Of a DNA stretch of 64,000 nt, positions 13,132-26,294 are shown piece after piece. The notes below the pieces were generated by a model that saw nothing but the letters and a program-made list of their open reading frames with translations, was not told where the DNA came from and did no database searches. The translations under genes were made by a program, and so were the position numbers. Every line of letters starts with the position of its first letter. The first letter of the stretch is position 1. Where the stretch lies: NCBI RefSeq assembly GCF_963855985.1, contig NC_087090.1, positions 14,568,501 through 14,632,500 of the forward strand, read 5' to 3'. This stretch comes from Ostrinia nubilalis (taxonomy: Eukaryota; Arthropoda; Insecta; Lepidoptera; Crambidae).

Positions 13132-14350
13132 TTGTTATGTCGAGATGAATGTTTGCTCTGCGTTTGATACGACACCTATTAGGTATGTTGTGTCAAAAGG
13201 CGTCACGTTTTGTGGCAATTAACAAATGGACCATAGGTCGGGACGAGATTACGCACTGTATCAATCAAACAAAGCTACGCAACGCTGTTGAAACCAACAT
13301 TGCGCCATGACACGTTATTATCCTCGTCGTGTCGCGAGCCATGATAGATCATTCGCTTTGACAATGGATTTAAAACATTACAAGCGGTTTATAAATGAAA
13401 CACACAAATGTTTTGCCAAATATTGAAATGTAGCCGGCAAAAGCAAATTGGATTGGTAGATTTGTGGATTAGCTGTCCTTTGATATTGATCTGATACCTA
13501 AATCTCTTTTTTGGCATTGTGGCAACGTTTTACCTATTTGGGATCATTTATGTGTATTTAACTAACATTCGCATTTTCCCTATTTCTATTTGCTCATCGT
13601 GACTTAACTGTGCCTTTCTACGTTACTATTAAGGCCGGGTAGCAGAGAAAATGGCGAAAATGAGGTTTTCATTTTTCATTTTTGAGGTACTAAACAGTAA
13701 AATTAAAGGCTAAGATTTTTATTGGGCATAGTTGAGAATATTTTCGAGGGCTATTAACGGATGGAAACACGATTTGATGAAGTTGACTCGATAGAATAAA
13801 TTCCCAAAGTTACCTCTATTGGTTTTCTATTTATGGTTTTATTTTTAAAATAAGCGATTTGAGATTCTAAATCTTTTACTAAACTAAAGTTCAGAAATAA
13901 CTTGAGGGCTTTTAACGGATGAAATTTTTATATTGCGTCTTATTTAGTTACAATGTTAAAAAATGTGGAAAAAATCGTCCATGACGGCTTGAACAATCTC
14001 AATCAGTCGCGCGGTGGCGCTTACGGAGGACGGACGCGTGTCAGTTTTTTGGCCGTGACAGTTCGCGATTTGTCAATATTTTTGACAATGATGACTTTGA
14101 TGAGTCACAGTATAATAATATCAGTGTTACTGGAGAAAGCTTAAATTTTTGATAATTAAGAATTATCAATTTTGTCTACCTATTGAAATTTAAATCGTTC
14201 GCATCCTTTTAAACGAAGACTCTACTCATGATACATAGTACTCAAATATGAGACAAAACCAATGAGATAAAATTTCATTTTAATAGTACCTACATACAAT
14301 CGTCTTACACTCTTTAGAAGAGCACACTGACACAAATAAATAATAAAAAA

Positions 14351-14994
14351 TACTGTCTAAGGTCTGTAGCTAAAGGTCTAAGCTGTAAGATAGAAGAATC
14401 TTCTAGCCAAAAAGATGCCAGATGCAGCAGATGTCAACGGATTTAAAACTGGAGTTCATATGACTCCTTGTAGACTTGAGTCTCTAGAGCGTCCCTTCCT
14501 CCACCATGCGTAAGAATGTTTCAAAAATACTGTCTAAGGTCTGTAGCTAAAGGTCTAAGCTGCAAGATAGAAGAATCTTCTAGCCAAAAAGATGGCAGAT
14601 GCAGCAGATGTCAACGGATTTAAAACTGGAGTTCATGTGACTCCTTGTAGACTTGAGTGTCTAGAGCGTCCCTTCCTCCACCATGCGTAAGAATTTTCAC
14701 AAAAATACTGTCTAAGGTCTGTAGCTAAAGGTCTACGCTGCAAGATGGAAGAATCTTCTAACCAAAAAGATGGCAGATGCAGCAGATGTCAACGGATTTA
14801 AAACTGGAGTTGATGTGACTCCTTGTAGACTTGAGTGTCTAGAGCGTCCCTTCCTCCACCATCCGTAAGAATTTTCACAAAAATACTGTCTAAGGTCTGT
14901 AGCTAAAGGTCTACGCTGCAAGATGGAAGAATATTCTAACCAAAAAGATGGCAGATGCAACAGATGTCAACGGATTTAAAACTGGAGTTGATGT
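14351..14994. repeat. Satellite-like tandem array, about 3.6 copies of a 178-bp unit
   Basis: Units begin with TACTGTCTAAGGTCTGTAGC at 14351, 14528, 14706 and 14884, giving periods of 177-178 bp. Copies differ by only a few bases per unit (for example AAGATGCC/AAGATGGC, AAGCTG/CGCTG). The last copy is truncated after about 110 bp. Neither the unit nor its flanks look like a coding repeat. High similarity between copies implies recent expansion or homogenisation. Confidence 0.9.
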
Positions 14995-15515
14995 ATGGAA
15001 CGGTCGCTTTTTTGTAACCTTTATAATTTGGTCGGCTTATAGAAGAATTCCTGATATTTTTTTGCAGTTCGATAACTTTCTTATAAGTCGTATGCTTATA
15101 AGTAATAAGCTGAAATTAACAGGATAGCTTATTCAAGGAACATTTTAATTTGTCCATTGTATGCCATGTTCCCTTGTTATAAGGGAATCGCGTATTCGGC
15201 CACGAAAGTAAGACTGTTAAAATAAATTAGATTTCTTGAAATCTCTCTTTTTGCAAAGCCACATCATTTATATTTACTGTGGTTATAAAGGTGTACGAAG
15301 GGTACATGCTACACCTTTTTATTCGATTGTAAGAGTACTGGTTTACTCACAAATCCGTTTTATCTGAATTTCGAAATCTTTTAATTACACTGGTGTTTAT
15401 CATTCAAATCAATGACTAATGTTTGAACTAATTTGGACATATCAAGGTCTATCATTGGTATTTTTTTCAAACTTCTGCGTTGAGCCATTTACGAGATCTG
15501 GGACATCACAAAACA

Positions 15516-15791
15516 TTACCCCAGCAAAATTCTAAATAACTTGAGAACCGGAACACGAACAAATTTTGCTATTCGTGGACAAATTACTACGCAACAAGAG
15601 CTATCTAATTTGAAAATTATAAATAACTTGAAAAAATCTATCTATCCATGTATTTGGTTCTGGGATAGAACGACTTTAAAAAAAAAAAAAATTCCAGGGT
15701 AATGTTTGAAACGTTACCCCAGCAAAATCTGTTTTTTCCTAATAACTTTAAAACTATAATTTGAACGAATTTTGCTATTAGTGGACAAATT
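15516..15791. repeat. Direct duplication, units at 15516-15585 and 15714-15791
   Basis: Both units start TTACCCCAGCAAAAT and end with a form of TTTTGCTATTxGTGGACAAAT; the middle is diverged. Between them lies a segment near 15605-15640 (AATTTGAAAATTATAAATAA) that recurs almost unchanged at about 29465-29500. This indicates a dispersed repeat family that I cannot name. Confidence 0.5.
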
Positions 15792-16616
15792 TCTGCTCAT
15801 CGTGGACTAATTATCTGCTATACTCTCGACTCTATAAAGCACAACATTTATAAAAAAAATTGCTGCGGTAATGCACTCCAGGTAACCGTGTGTGATGCTC
15901 ATTGCTCATAGTAATTTTCGATACAGAGCCCCGTACATACGTTATACATAAATTATGGAAAGAAAACACCCAGACCAATACAAACAAATATGTATGCAAT
16001 TTTGGTATGATATTTTTATTTATTAATAAACAAAAAGACTGAACAAAATTGATGCGTGTACTGATTAATGTAATTAACCTCATGCAAAGTTTCGTGAATT
16101 GCAACAACTATAATTTATTATCCAAGCTCTAAATAATCGCTACTACGAGTAACTGATCATAAAATGTTTTTCCAATCGCTCAAGCTCCCGAGGATCTACC
16201 GATAGGTCGGGTGACGTAATCTTGAAATTCTTTTAGCCGGCGCGGAACTCCCGGAAGGTCGGGTGACGCCACGCCTCTTTGAACCGTGTTTACTTTGGCA
16301 GTTATATTCTAAATTTATTCGATTCTAAAATATATTCCCAAAAATTTTGAAAGTTGTTTTAATTTGTATCACTTGGATATGATTCGTATTAGAAAGTGCT
16401 GTGAGTGTGACGCTTGAACGGAAGGAAGTCAACCTAACCTAACCAACTGCGTATTTCTAAACTGCGTATTTCTATACTGTGTAGCCGCGAGAGCTCTTTG
16501 GCGCGCTGTCTTCGGCGAAGTATTGCGCGCGCAGATTTTGACAGCGCGAAATACCTACTTTAGCAGAAATACCAAGCCTTAATAGCTTTTAATGCCGGAC
16601 AAAACAATAAAATGAC

Positions 16617-16656
16617 CATTAACTGGTTACTATGAGCATTAACTGGTTACTATGAG
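16617..16656. repeat. Exact tandem duplication of a 20-bp unit
   Basis: The unit CATTAACTGGTTACTATGAG occurs twice in direct succession without a mismatch. It is a simple local duplication in tribbles intron 1. Confidence 0.85.
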
Positions 16657-17449
16657 CGATGTTTTCAATAGAGTCTATCTCTTGTAATGTTTACAAAACT
16701 TATAAATTACCTACCTATTGGAAAAAATACGAACGATCTCGTTAGTATCTATCGATTACTACCTAGTTTCTGTGCCTTATTGAATGGAAATAATTAATTA
16801 TAGAAAACATAGCCTGAACTGCACCTAACTTAGATCGTAGGTACCTACCTACCTACCTACAATCGATTACTCAGTTAGTTAGCAGTTGACATCACCTAGT
16901 CTGGTACGTTCATTTATCAAGAATTCAATTTCTTAGAATAAATCTCATAAGTAGCTAGGTGTTCGCCGACTTAATAATGATGTTTATGTAAAGGTAACAG
17001 GAAAATAGGTACACTTTTTGTGGTGGACCACAGGTATTTATCTCTACGGTCTACCAATTGACATTGAATACACAATGATATTAAGTTTAATCAGTTATCA
17101 GGTATTGACGCGCAGGTTAGCACGTAATGAGTGCTATGCAAATCGCTATGATATTGCACGAGCGGTCTAGCTAGCGACGACTATCAACGTTGAACTATAG
17201 CCAACCTACATCATTTAAACTATCGTCACTTGTTTTCCTTACTTTATCTTAGCTACAGCGAATCGTGCGCAATTTCGTGAAATAGGTATTTTGGGAAATA
17301 CCTACAAGATAAGTTGCATTGTTTCCTAAGGGCTCGTAGGTACATAGTAAGTTACCTACGCACTACGATGTGACATCCTACGCGGAAGACAGAGGTCTAG
17401 GTGACTACTGACGTTAATCTAAACAGATAAAATAGATAGGTACACTCAC

Positions 17450-17743
17450 TTTGCAAACGTATTCCTCTTGTGTGCGGACGTCCACACAGCGGCAAAGCGA
17501 GGAGCCCTCGACCTGTTCCAGTAGTAGGTATTTTTCAGCCACTAGCGCTGCCTGGAACTGGTGTTGGGGGGGCGCAGGGCTGGTGGGCGCCGGGCTCGAG
17601 GGCGACGCCGACAACCGGTCCGCCAACACCGGCGAGTGCGCCCGCTCCTCCGCCTTGCTGTGCTCCCCATCCCCCGCCACCGGCACCGTCACCGCCGGCT
17701 TGCTCAGGCGCAGCGGCGACAACAACGACGATCCCGGATCCAT
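17450..17743 (-). CDS. trbl: Tribbles pseudokinase, exon 1 (N-terminus and start of kinase-like domain)
   Basis: This exon encodes residues 1-98 and ends in a GTGAGT donor, phase 0, which joins exactly to exon 2. The start is the first ATG in this frame and has G at -3 and +4. Residues 1-65 are a low-complexity, Ser/Pro/Ala-rich tail with several Ser-Pro pairs. The pseudokinase begins near residue 70 with KYLLLEQVEGSSLCRC; the ATP-binding loop lacks the GxGxxG glycines. The beta3 lysine (K98 in EEYVCK) is kept and is the last residue of the exon. The joined product reads straight into VVSRDCSSLL, as expected for insect Tribbles. The overlapping plus-strand frames across this GC-rich exon are shadows. 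Confidence 0.9.
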
Positions 17744-18300
17744 CACAACACACACACTGTCACGGCACGAAACACTAAAGTCCACACACACAAAACACTT
17801 AAAACAAATGAGGAACTATGATGAGATGAACATGATCTGCAACAACAAAAAACCGATTAGAAACTCCCAACTTGACCGTGTTGTGTTTGCAAATTTATTG
17901 CGAACGTAGTTACAAAATTTAAAACGAAACTACTACGAGACAATCGACGATTTAGTAACGTTATTTAGTAAGGGGAAATTACGAATGAAGTACGAACCTT
18001 GAAATGATTCGCCCTGAGTGGATATCGTACCAAAATTTGACTGTCCGTGGCGGCGAGTGCGTCGCTATATTGCGTAAGGAATTACAGGAAGTGTTTCCGA
18101 GTAATTCGAACACGGATAGACAGGCCAATATTTTGGCCCGGTGTCCGCTCGGGTTGTTGTAAAACTAAACGAACACGCGACCGACTCTCACTAACGCCAT
18201 TGCGAGACTGAGCCTCGGCCGGCAAGCGATCCAACGTCCAATGTCGACACAGCGTCAGCTTGCGTAGTACGCGAGACTACGCCATGCGTTTTGCAAACAC
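17744..18300 (-). promoter_or_regulatory. Tribbles 5' untranslated and promoter region
   Basis: Directly upstream of the tribbles ATG. The 17990-18280 part is CpG-rich, and on the minus strand it contains an initiator-like TCAGT at 18211-18207. No clear TATA box stands at the right spacing. The exact start site and any non-coding first exon cannot be fixed from sequence alone. Confidence 0.4.
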
Positions 18301-18915
18301 AGCGACAGCGATATATCCGTCTCTTTCTTTGTTACTCAAACGGCGTTGGGAAGACAAGGAACGACTGTGACCATTCATTTACGTTTGGCAATGCAAAATG
18401 TCAACAAATTGGTTTTTCAATATGCAATTTTTTCATAATTCAACACAGTGAAATATTGAAGTGCCTACTTGATTGGAGTTGAGATTTTTTAAAAACAATT
18501 AAAATTTAAACGGCTAATGAAACTACGTTCAAGGTAAAGGCTGCGTGTGGTTAAGGCTCTGTTATTATTTCACTCGACTAATCTCGACATTGCATTTTGT
18601 AAGCATATTTTTTATATTATGTTAATCCAGTTGTTAAACGAGTCATAAGTAGGTAGCTAATTATTTATTAAATTAAGGTTTATTTCACCTCTCATAACAC
18701 AAGGAAGCGAAGTAGAAGGGCCTTAGGTAAGTATCTATTTATCTAATCACTGTAGATTTAAATTAAATTGGCAATTTAGACAAAATTAATTAAAAGCACG
18801 TACCTACCTACCTACCTACCCAGTTATTATTTACCTACAACTACATAGCTAGTTGGAAATTGACTATGACCACAACAATGACGTAGTGAACTGGGCGTCA
18901 CGTCATCATCGCGTA

Positions 18916-19215
18916 TAGGGTTGCCAGGTCCAAAATCACATAAGCCGGACTTTGTGCTTCATTTGGCCGGACATTTTACCCTAAAAGCCGGACATGTGAC
19001 GGGGGGGGTGCAATTATTGTCAGCTCATGAGTGAGTACTATCACCATCGGTTGCTAACCAACATCCTGATGTGTGCGCTTCATATGATTCTGTGGCTCGA
19101 CTTTCACCTGGCGCGGCAATCAAATAAAAAAAAAGCCGGACAAGGCAATATTTGGCCGGACAAGTCCCTAAAAAGCCAAACATGTCCGGCTAAAGCCGGA
19201 CGCCTGGCAACCCTA
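18916..19215. mobile_element. Non-autonomous hAT element, GTTGCCAGG termini
   Basis: The 300-bp element has inverted ends TAGGGTTGCCAGG / CCTGGCAACCCTA and is flanked by an exact 8-bp duplication ATCGCGTA (18908-18915 and 19216-19223). That is the hallmark of hAT transposition. The interior repeats the word GCCGGACA. It carries no transposase. It is related by its termini to the elements at 27928 and 36854. Confidence 0.9.
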
Positions 19216-20192
19216 ATCGCGTAGCACCGCGAGATTGTGTGGTGTGCGCTTTGCAAAGGAGTCCCCTGTTCGATTCTCGGTCGTAACAGGGGCATCATAC
19301 TGGTAGAAAACTGATTTTTATAAATGAAATATCTAATAGTCGGTTAACTTTTGTCAGGAGATGTAGATAGGTAGAAATAGAAGTACCTACCTACCTAAAA
19401 TATTTTTTATAGCTTGTAATGAAAAAGCAACCATATTTATAAGTAGGTACACGAATAATGTATAAATTTATAAATAGTACCTACTTCTACATACATACAC
19501 TCATAAAATTCATTCATCATGACGTCTATTCTTAAATGCGTGGGAGGGCAGGGTCGACGTTTTAGGGTCTCCCTTCACCCCCCTAACCCCCTTTACCTTT
19601 GAAGGGTAACATTAATTAATTCAGACATTCGACTCGCGATACGAGTGGCAACATCTCGAGTTGAAGTGCTATCGATTGATATTTGATATTGCAATACGAG
19701 TCTTGCTCTTGCTCTTGGCTACGATGAAAGGACCTGTCAAAAGCTCTAATATCATACCTAGACAATCTCCTAGGTTACTGAAAAGACACGATGAATATTG
19801 AATTGAAATTATATTATAAATGTATACTATAATAAATGGATGTAAAAGAATGATGACGATGATGTTTATCAAACAAAATAAACTGCGTTCAAAATTTTTA
19901 AAATAACCGCCTTTGAAAATTAAACCGACTCCAAAAAAGTAGGCAATACACTAAAAAGTAGAACAATAATTAAATTACGTTATTTATTTAATTATGTAGT
20001 ACAATTATTATAACAATGATATTCTCGAAGTCGACTTCCTAGGTAGGTACTAGGTACGGTACGGTAAACCTTTGTAACCGAGAGGTTCCAGTTGCGAATC
20101 TGCCTATGACATTATTTTCAGGGCAAAAGTTTTCTTTAAAAGAAAATAGGTATTAAAAATATCTGAAACAACTGAAAATTTTAAGTCACTAA

Positions 20193-20310
20193 GGCTGAGT
20201 TGCACCAACTTATTTTGACCGTAACTTTAACAATAACCGGTACTTTTTGTATGGAGTTTGACAGATTTGTGACGTTCGTTAAAGTCAAAATAAGATGGTG
20301 CAACTCAGCC
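20193..20310. mobile_element. Harbinger-like MITE family A, copy 1
   Basis: A 118-bp foldback with ends GGCTGAGTTGCACCA / TGGTGCAACTCAGCC, flanked by TAA on both sides (20190-20192, 20311-20313). Its core includes GTATGGAGTTTGACAGATTT. Two further copies lie at 26178 and 59299. A 3-bp TWA duplication points to PIF/Harbinger-type transposition; the family is not named here. Confidence 0.85.
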
Positions 20311-20775
20311 TAAGTATGAAGTTCGCTGGGACAGATAAAATGATAAACAAAAGTGGCGCTATTTTGCGTCATCATCATACGAGTAACTCTAACAAACACG
20401 CGTTAGTTCCTGGTTTACGGATCTATTAACTTACCCAACAAAATACAGTGGTTTTGTTTATAATTATCATAAATTATCACGACAACACGAGCAATCACGT
20501 GAACGTTGACATCCGAACTGGAAAATCATTCTGGTTCGAGTCTTCATTAAATTATTTAAATTGCGCAACTATTTTTTTCTATTGTGCAAGTTTCTGCAGT
20601 ACCTATGGCCACTAGATAAGTCACTTAGGAACTGTGGCTCAGCACTGCGCTATTTCAAAATTGCGCTATAACGCAAACAATGGGACTGTAGTTTATAAAT
20701 ATCACAAACCGCGTGCGCTATAGTTACCTTTGATTCCTTCTAATTATAAAAAAAATGCGCTAACTCATTTTAAAG

Positions 20776-20919
20776 GCCTCCCTCTAGGTAGACCGACGAT
20801 CTGGTGAAGGTCGCGGGAGGTGCCTGGATGCGAGCAGCGCAGGACCGATCTTTGTGGAAATCCTTGGGGGAGGCCTTTGTCCAGCAGTCTACGTCTTTCG
20901 GCTGAAACGAACGAACGAA
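20776..20919 (+). mobile_element. RTE-type LINE 3' end (C-terminal reading frame fragment)
   Basis: From 20792 a 37-codon frame reads TDDLVKVAGG..WMRAAQDR..LWKSLGEAFVQQ and ends at the TGA 20903-20905. This is the C-terminal tail seen in a common lepidopteran RTE-like LINE family. It is followed by a short GAAC repeat tail. The rest of the element is missing: a dead 5'-truncated copy. Confidence 0.8.
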
Positions 20920-23900
20920 CTCATTTTAAAGATGTGAGTCAAGATTGACTGAGTTGGCGCAATTTCCACTGGTAACTGTACCTATGACTGCGATGCCCCA
21001 TTGTTCTGAACTGCAATGACGAAGGCAATGAATGACGAGTGACGAGTTTGATGACGAAGCAAGCAGCCTCTACCTTTGCGCTTTGTCGGCTCGCTCAGTC
21101 ACGTAGGCCAATAGATGTGAAGTGATTGCATACAGATAAAATAAATTATGAAATAAACCCTATATTTGTTGTAATTAATATACATAAGTAGGTATTATGT
21201 TTTTCCAATTTGATTTTTTACACGCGATGATGGTGGCAACTAGCAGTGCAGAATTTTTAGAAACTTATCTACCATCCTCATTTTCTTTTTCTTCTTTTCA
21301 GTCATTGTTGACCTCATTTTGTAAGTCTGTCCCAAATGAGAGTTGGCTGTTAGCTGTGATCATGATACCTAAGTAAAAATAGCTGGCACGAATCCATCCA
21401 TTAATTACCTTCATTATTTTACTTGTTACTAGTTAAGTAAAGTCAACAAAAAAGTTGCATTCACGTTAAAGTTGCGTTTTTCATAATATGATTACATCCA
21501 TGAAAACAATCCACTTCAAATATTACATAATAAATACTTTTCAGTTGAAACTTCTCGTAATAACATTGACTATGTAAGCAAAGCAATTATTTATAACTCA
21601 TATTTCAGTAAATAATTTATGAATAACTCTGAATATTTCACTTATGCATTGCAGGAAAAAATATTGCGTTGCCATTATTCGAGGAAGTTAAAATAAAGAG
21701 GAAATTCTGAGTTACCTTGTCTATTTCACAACTTGAATCCAATATTACTATGAACTCAATTCCTTAGAAGGATCCTCGTGGTCTCATAGACACACTCATC
21801 TAGTAGGTACCTAATACCTAAGTAATGCGAAGGTCAAAAAAGGTTTTTAATCTCCATTGACGCTTTAGCAAGGCTAAAAATACAAACAGTAGAATCAATG
21901 TCGCAATGTAAGATGGAAATGCGATTGCGCCATACTAAAAATGTTTGCTTAGTAATTTGGTGATTCAGAGGTGGACGATGCACCGAAGGACTCCTTTTTG
22001 TTCCCGAAGATTAGTCAGGATGAAGCGGCAGGACAGAGTGCATTCCCAATTTGTGAGACATCTTTGACCCATTTTAATTCTTGTTTTTTTATTCTTCAAA
22101 AAGAGGAAATGTTTTTATTTAACTAAAATACAGATAGGCAGTAACGCGTATTGGCTTATAGATACCAAATTGTAAACAATGTCCGTGTCAAGCAAAAATT
22201 GTACGGGGCCAAAACCGCGCGAAGCAGCTATTTAATAATAGTAAATATTTACTATGTAATATACCTTTAATATTGTTACATTGCCTGAATGTAATATAAA
22301 GTGCATTGTTATCGAATGTTCCCATGAAACTGATAAAAACCCGACAATCATGTAAGTTGGCACTTGGCGCCAACAATTTCCCCAAACGGCAAAAAAGTAG
22401 AGGTAAATTAGTGTATTTCCCCAGTTTAATTACCAAGTTAAATAATGGATCGGTTGTTTTCACGGATGTAGTAAACAAATGGCGCTGGCTGTGGAAAAAC
22501 TACAGGATTCGAGTTAATAGGTGTGCAGTCATCTTAATTGCTTTGCTTTATCAATAGCAATCGATGGAACTTGAATGATCGTGCAATATTGTGTTATCTG
22601 TGGGAATTACTCGACTGCGTCATTGCATGGTTAATTTACAAAAAATATTGGAAAATTACGAACTCTCATACTCTACATTTTTGGACTTTATATCTCTTGT
22701 AGAAAAGTCCCTGCGTAGTTCCATTTAATACTGAATTTATGAAACTGCGTTACTTATGACTCGACACGTACGTCTATGGACGTAGGTTTATAGCCAGTCT
22801 TGATGATAAAGATAGTTTATTATTTTGTTTATGTACTTAAAATGTTATCTTTATCCCAATGTCTATCTGATCGCTATGTAATGTCCAATGTTCATAGTTC
22901 ATTACGATTCCATACTCTACATGAAGAATTTTGACAGGTTTCAGCTTTAAAAGAGAAAAAATGGTCGTACCTACCATGCCACTGAAAATAAGTGAACAAA
23001 CATTTTGGGTAAAGAAAGTTTCACAAAACATTTTAATGATTATGCAAAAGGAAACATGGGATGGGTGACCTATGAATATCTTATTTGGGCTCTTAGTCAT
23101 GAAGATTATCGCGTATAAAATAAGCAACGAAGAAACTAATATTGAAGGTGTATTTTTCGCGGCATCGTGTTCTCACGGCACTGCCTAATAAGCTGGGTCT
23201 TTGAGTCCGTTCCAGACGCTGATTACTGTTACTGTTTAATAACGAGGGATCAGATTTAATTACAAAATGCTGTGCTTTAGCACCGAATACGGTAACTTAA
23301 AGTAGACGTAGCTTAAAGGTAATTAAATTGCTTACCTAATATCGCCGAAATGAAATAATGAAGATTTGGAGAGACTATGTTGTTATTAAATCTTGGTAGA
23401 CAATACAATAATTTAATGTAGAGACGGCAACGTAGCAAATCTTAAATCTATAGCCTAAAGAACACGAAAATCGATTTAACTATGTACCTGATTAATAAAA
23501 TAAGACTCGACACTGAAACCGTTGATGAATATTCTAACAAAACAGAAAACAATCGCACGTTTAAAATGAAAACTGACTAAAAAAATAGTTTTACGAGTTT
23601 TATAAAATTCTTTCAGACCTTATTAATTTACAGGAACGATAAACCAATAAGGTGATCTAAGTTAATTAAAATTAAAGTAATGACTTATCAAAATACTCAT
23701 TTGTCCACTTGTATTTAGAGGACATTAATAATAGGAAAACTTTTTGTTTTTCCCTGTATACCTACCAAAAAAATCAAACGAATGTTCTTGAACCGTTTTC
23801 GATATGTTTTTTGCAGTTTATTATTTTCCTCTTACTGAAGACAGAGTTTATTAATTGGCATCAATACTTACCTCATGATTAAATTAGTTGATAATAATTT

Positions 23901-24356
23901 GGGACATTTTCAACTTTAAATGCTCTATTAAACTGTAAAACTGTAGTATAGGAAGTAATGGCGACGGATTGTGAAGCTGCAGAAGGAAGTCATATCTAAA
24001 TTAATAGTTATTATAACATAATACTTAATAGTATGCACATAAGCAACAGCTTCCCAAGTTAACATTGAGTTAACAGCGAGTGACTTCCTCCATTCGTTTA
24101 GCTGAGGCCAGCACTGTCATGTCAATGTCATCCTTGCATATTCAAACATGCATGTAATAATCGGTGGAGTGAAGTAGGTAGGTAGGTCATCCTTATAAGC
24201 AAAATAATGTACGTACTTGCCTCAGTCCTCAATGTTAACCAATAACTTCGGTTATTGTAATGAATGTCACTTGTGTCAAATTGAAACAAGAAGGGATTTT
24301 TTAAGTTAACTTCATTTCGTTAACTATTGTATTTTTTAACAGAAAAGTAAATGAAT

Positions 24357-24415
24357 AGTAAAAGTTGAAGGCACCAGACCATCTACCACGTGGTCTGGTG
24401 CCCTCAACTTTTACT
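24357..24415. repeat. Hairpin: 25-bp arms, one mismatch, 9-base loop
   Basis: The left arm 24357-24381 pairs with the right arm 24391-24415 except at one position. The arms contain GGCACCAGACCA / TGGTCTGGTGCC. The hairpin sits in otherwise unremarkable AT-rich DNA with no obvious target duplication. It may be a foldback repeat or a small-RNA precursor. Confidence 0.85.
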
Positions 24416-26177
24416 GATGGACAGATCTCATCAAGGCTGCAACTTAGTGTAACTATTTGCAGTCCGCGAGGAATGGCGCTATATTACAAAGAACATCACT
24501 TATCATGATTCATAATGATGATCACGACCATTCTGGCAAGATACCGACTGGGAAGGAAAGAATGAATAGTAAATATTTTTTACCATTCACCCGTGTGACG
24601 ATAGCTAAACGGCCATGCAATGCACCATAATATTTTTAACTAAGGTAGAGTTTGTGAAGTTAGGGCGTGTAGAGTTAGAAGTCGGGCTCTACATGAGACC
24701 TGATAACTTTATGATCTGACTGATACTTATGCATAATATTATGGTCTCGCTTTGGCAACTTTTACATGAAAATGTTTTCGATGGAATAAGATTTTCGTGT
24801 CATACCAAATTCCTAATTTTGTGCAACATGAAATTCTTGAACATTCGCACTGCAACTGGCTGGACTTGCTTACGATTATAATGTCAAAGCGTAAAATTAC
24901 CCAAGGGCCGATGTCTTCATTAAAACTGACATTTAGTATTGCGCCAAAATCCGTTTAACTAGAGGCAAAAATCTTGCGCACTTGCACTAACTATGCATTG
25001 CATTTGCAAGTAAGGTCACTCGCTAACTTGGTGAGCCTAAATCAGTACTATTAGGTATTTGTGCCTAAATGCCCAAGGAAAACTGCCCATGCGCAGGTCG
25101 ATCCAAAACATGGTTTATAGATCTTATTGGAAAATTAATAAGATTGAAAATTGCGTGGAAAGCTGCGATTCTAGTTGGGATAGCTCCATCAATTAGAGTG
25201 GAATTCGTTGGTTTATTTGGAAGCCGGTGCGGGGGCCAATTCGAGCAATGTTAACTTGTTGTGGGCTGAGAATTACATTTCTGTCGTTAATTAAGCTGCC
25301 AGCAAGGGCATTTGGATGGAACAGATGGCAATAAGTGGAAAGGCAACCTGCACATACTTAGGTAGGTATTTCTAATTCAAAATGATAAAGTACGTTCTTC
25401 TTGTAAACAATACTAACGAAAAGTCCCTTGAGTTGAGAGAATATGGCTAAATGCCCATTTAATTTCCTTTTTCACAGTTCTTTAGTAGCGGTAACATTTT
25501 CATTGTTTTGTTACTGGTCAATAAATAAATACCTACCTACTTAGTTTCTACCTAAGTAGGCATAATATTGCCTATATTGGTAATTCAATAAATAGGTATA
25601 ATTAATTCAGTTAAACTTACAACGATGATTAAATTGTGACTCATGTTTAGACACAATAAAATGTAATTTAATTTACCTATTACGAAATCAAATTTTTAAC
25701 ACATTTGCGACTTACTATATTCGCTTTTCAATCAAAATTAACTGAAAACAATTATGAAAGGCCTGTTTTAAGTGTTGAGCCTGTCAAAATTGATTCGCAA
25801 TCGAGTTTTGAGAATCACTTGTCCTTGACAAAGGCCGAGGCATTGCCTCCACATTGCCACTGCAACCTATTATGAATTTCACCATTATGAAATGTTGCGT
25901 TTCTGAAACGTGTTGCAAAATCATCGCGGGCGCAGCGCAGAACTCGAATGCAGAGGTCTTGCGATTTGAAATTGCATTTATGGTTGGAAAAGTGAGTGAG
26001 TGAGGTACTGTTAGGCATTATTAAAAAGTTTTTACATACTTATTGCGCAATCGTTGGTCACAATAGTAATAGTAGTATATACATAAGTACCTCAGTAACT
26101 TTTATTGTGCGCGCGTCCCCTTTCCCCTATTATAGATAGAGCGTCATCTGATGTTTGGTTACTGTACACTACTTACT

Positions 26178-26294
26178 GGCTGGGTTGCACCACCTTATTT
26201 TAACCGTAACAATAACAATAACCGGTGTTTTTGTATGGAGTTTGACAGATTTTTGACGTTTGTCAATGTTAAAGTAAAATGGTGCAACTCAGCC
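26178..26294. mobile_element. Harbinger-like MITE family A, copy 2
   Basis: A 117-bp relative of the element at 20193, with ends GGCTGGGTTGCACCA / TGGTGCAACTCAGCC and the same GTATGGAGTTTGACAG core. The right flank is TTA. A TTA lies two bases before the left end, so the left boundary has slightly decayed. Confidence 0.8.

Larger units (their letters stand above)
10012..17449 (-). other. Tribbles intron 1
   Basis: This 7.4-kb intron lies between the GTGAGT donor at 17449 and the TTTTCCTAG acceptor at 10012, in phase 0. The 10-13.5 kb part is mostly unique sequence, with possible regulatory sites. The part from 14 kb upward contains a 178-bp tandem array and other short repeats. No additional exon was recognised. 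Confidence 0.8.

Noticed and set aside
16430..16446. Telomere-like CCTAACCTAACC
   Set aside because: Two units only (also near 26388); insect telomeric (TTAGG)n needs long arrays.
17451..17909. Plus-strand frames of up to 152 codons over tribbles exon 1
   Set aside because: Shadow of the GC-rich coding exon on the minus strand.
19228..19285. tRNA-like stretch with TGTTCGATTCTCGG
   Set aside because: Only a B-box-like word and a short stem are present; no convincing A box or cloverleaf. Possibly an old SINE scrap.
21960..22110. Coding-looking stretch EVDDAPKDSFLF
   Set aside because: Short, no splice sites that place it in a gene, and no recognised family.
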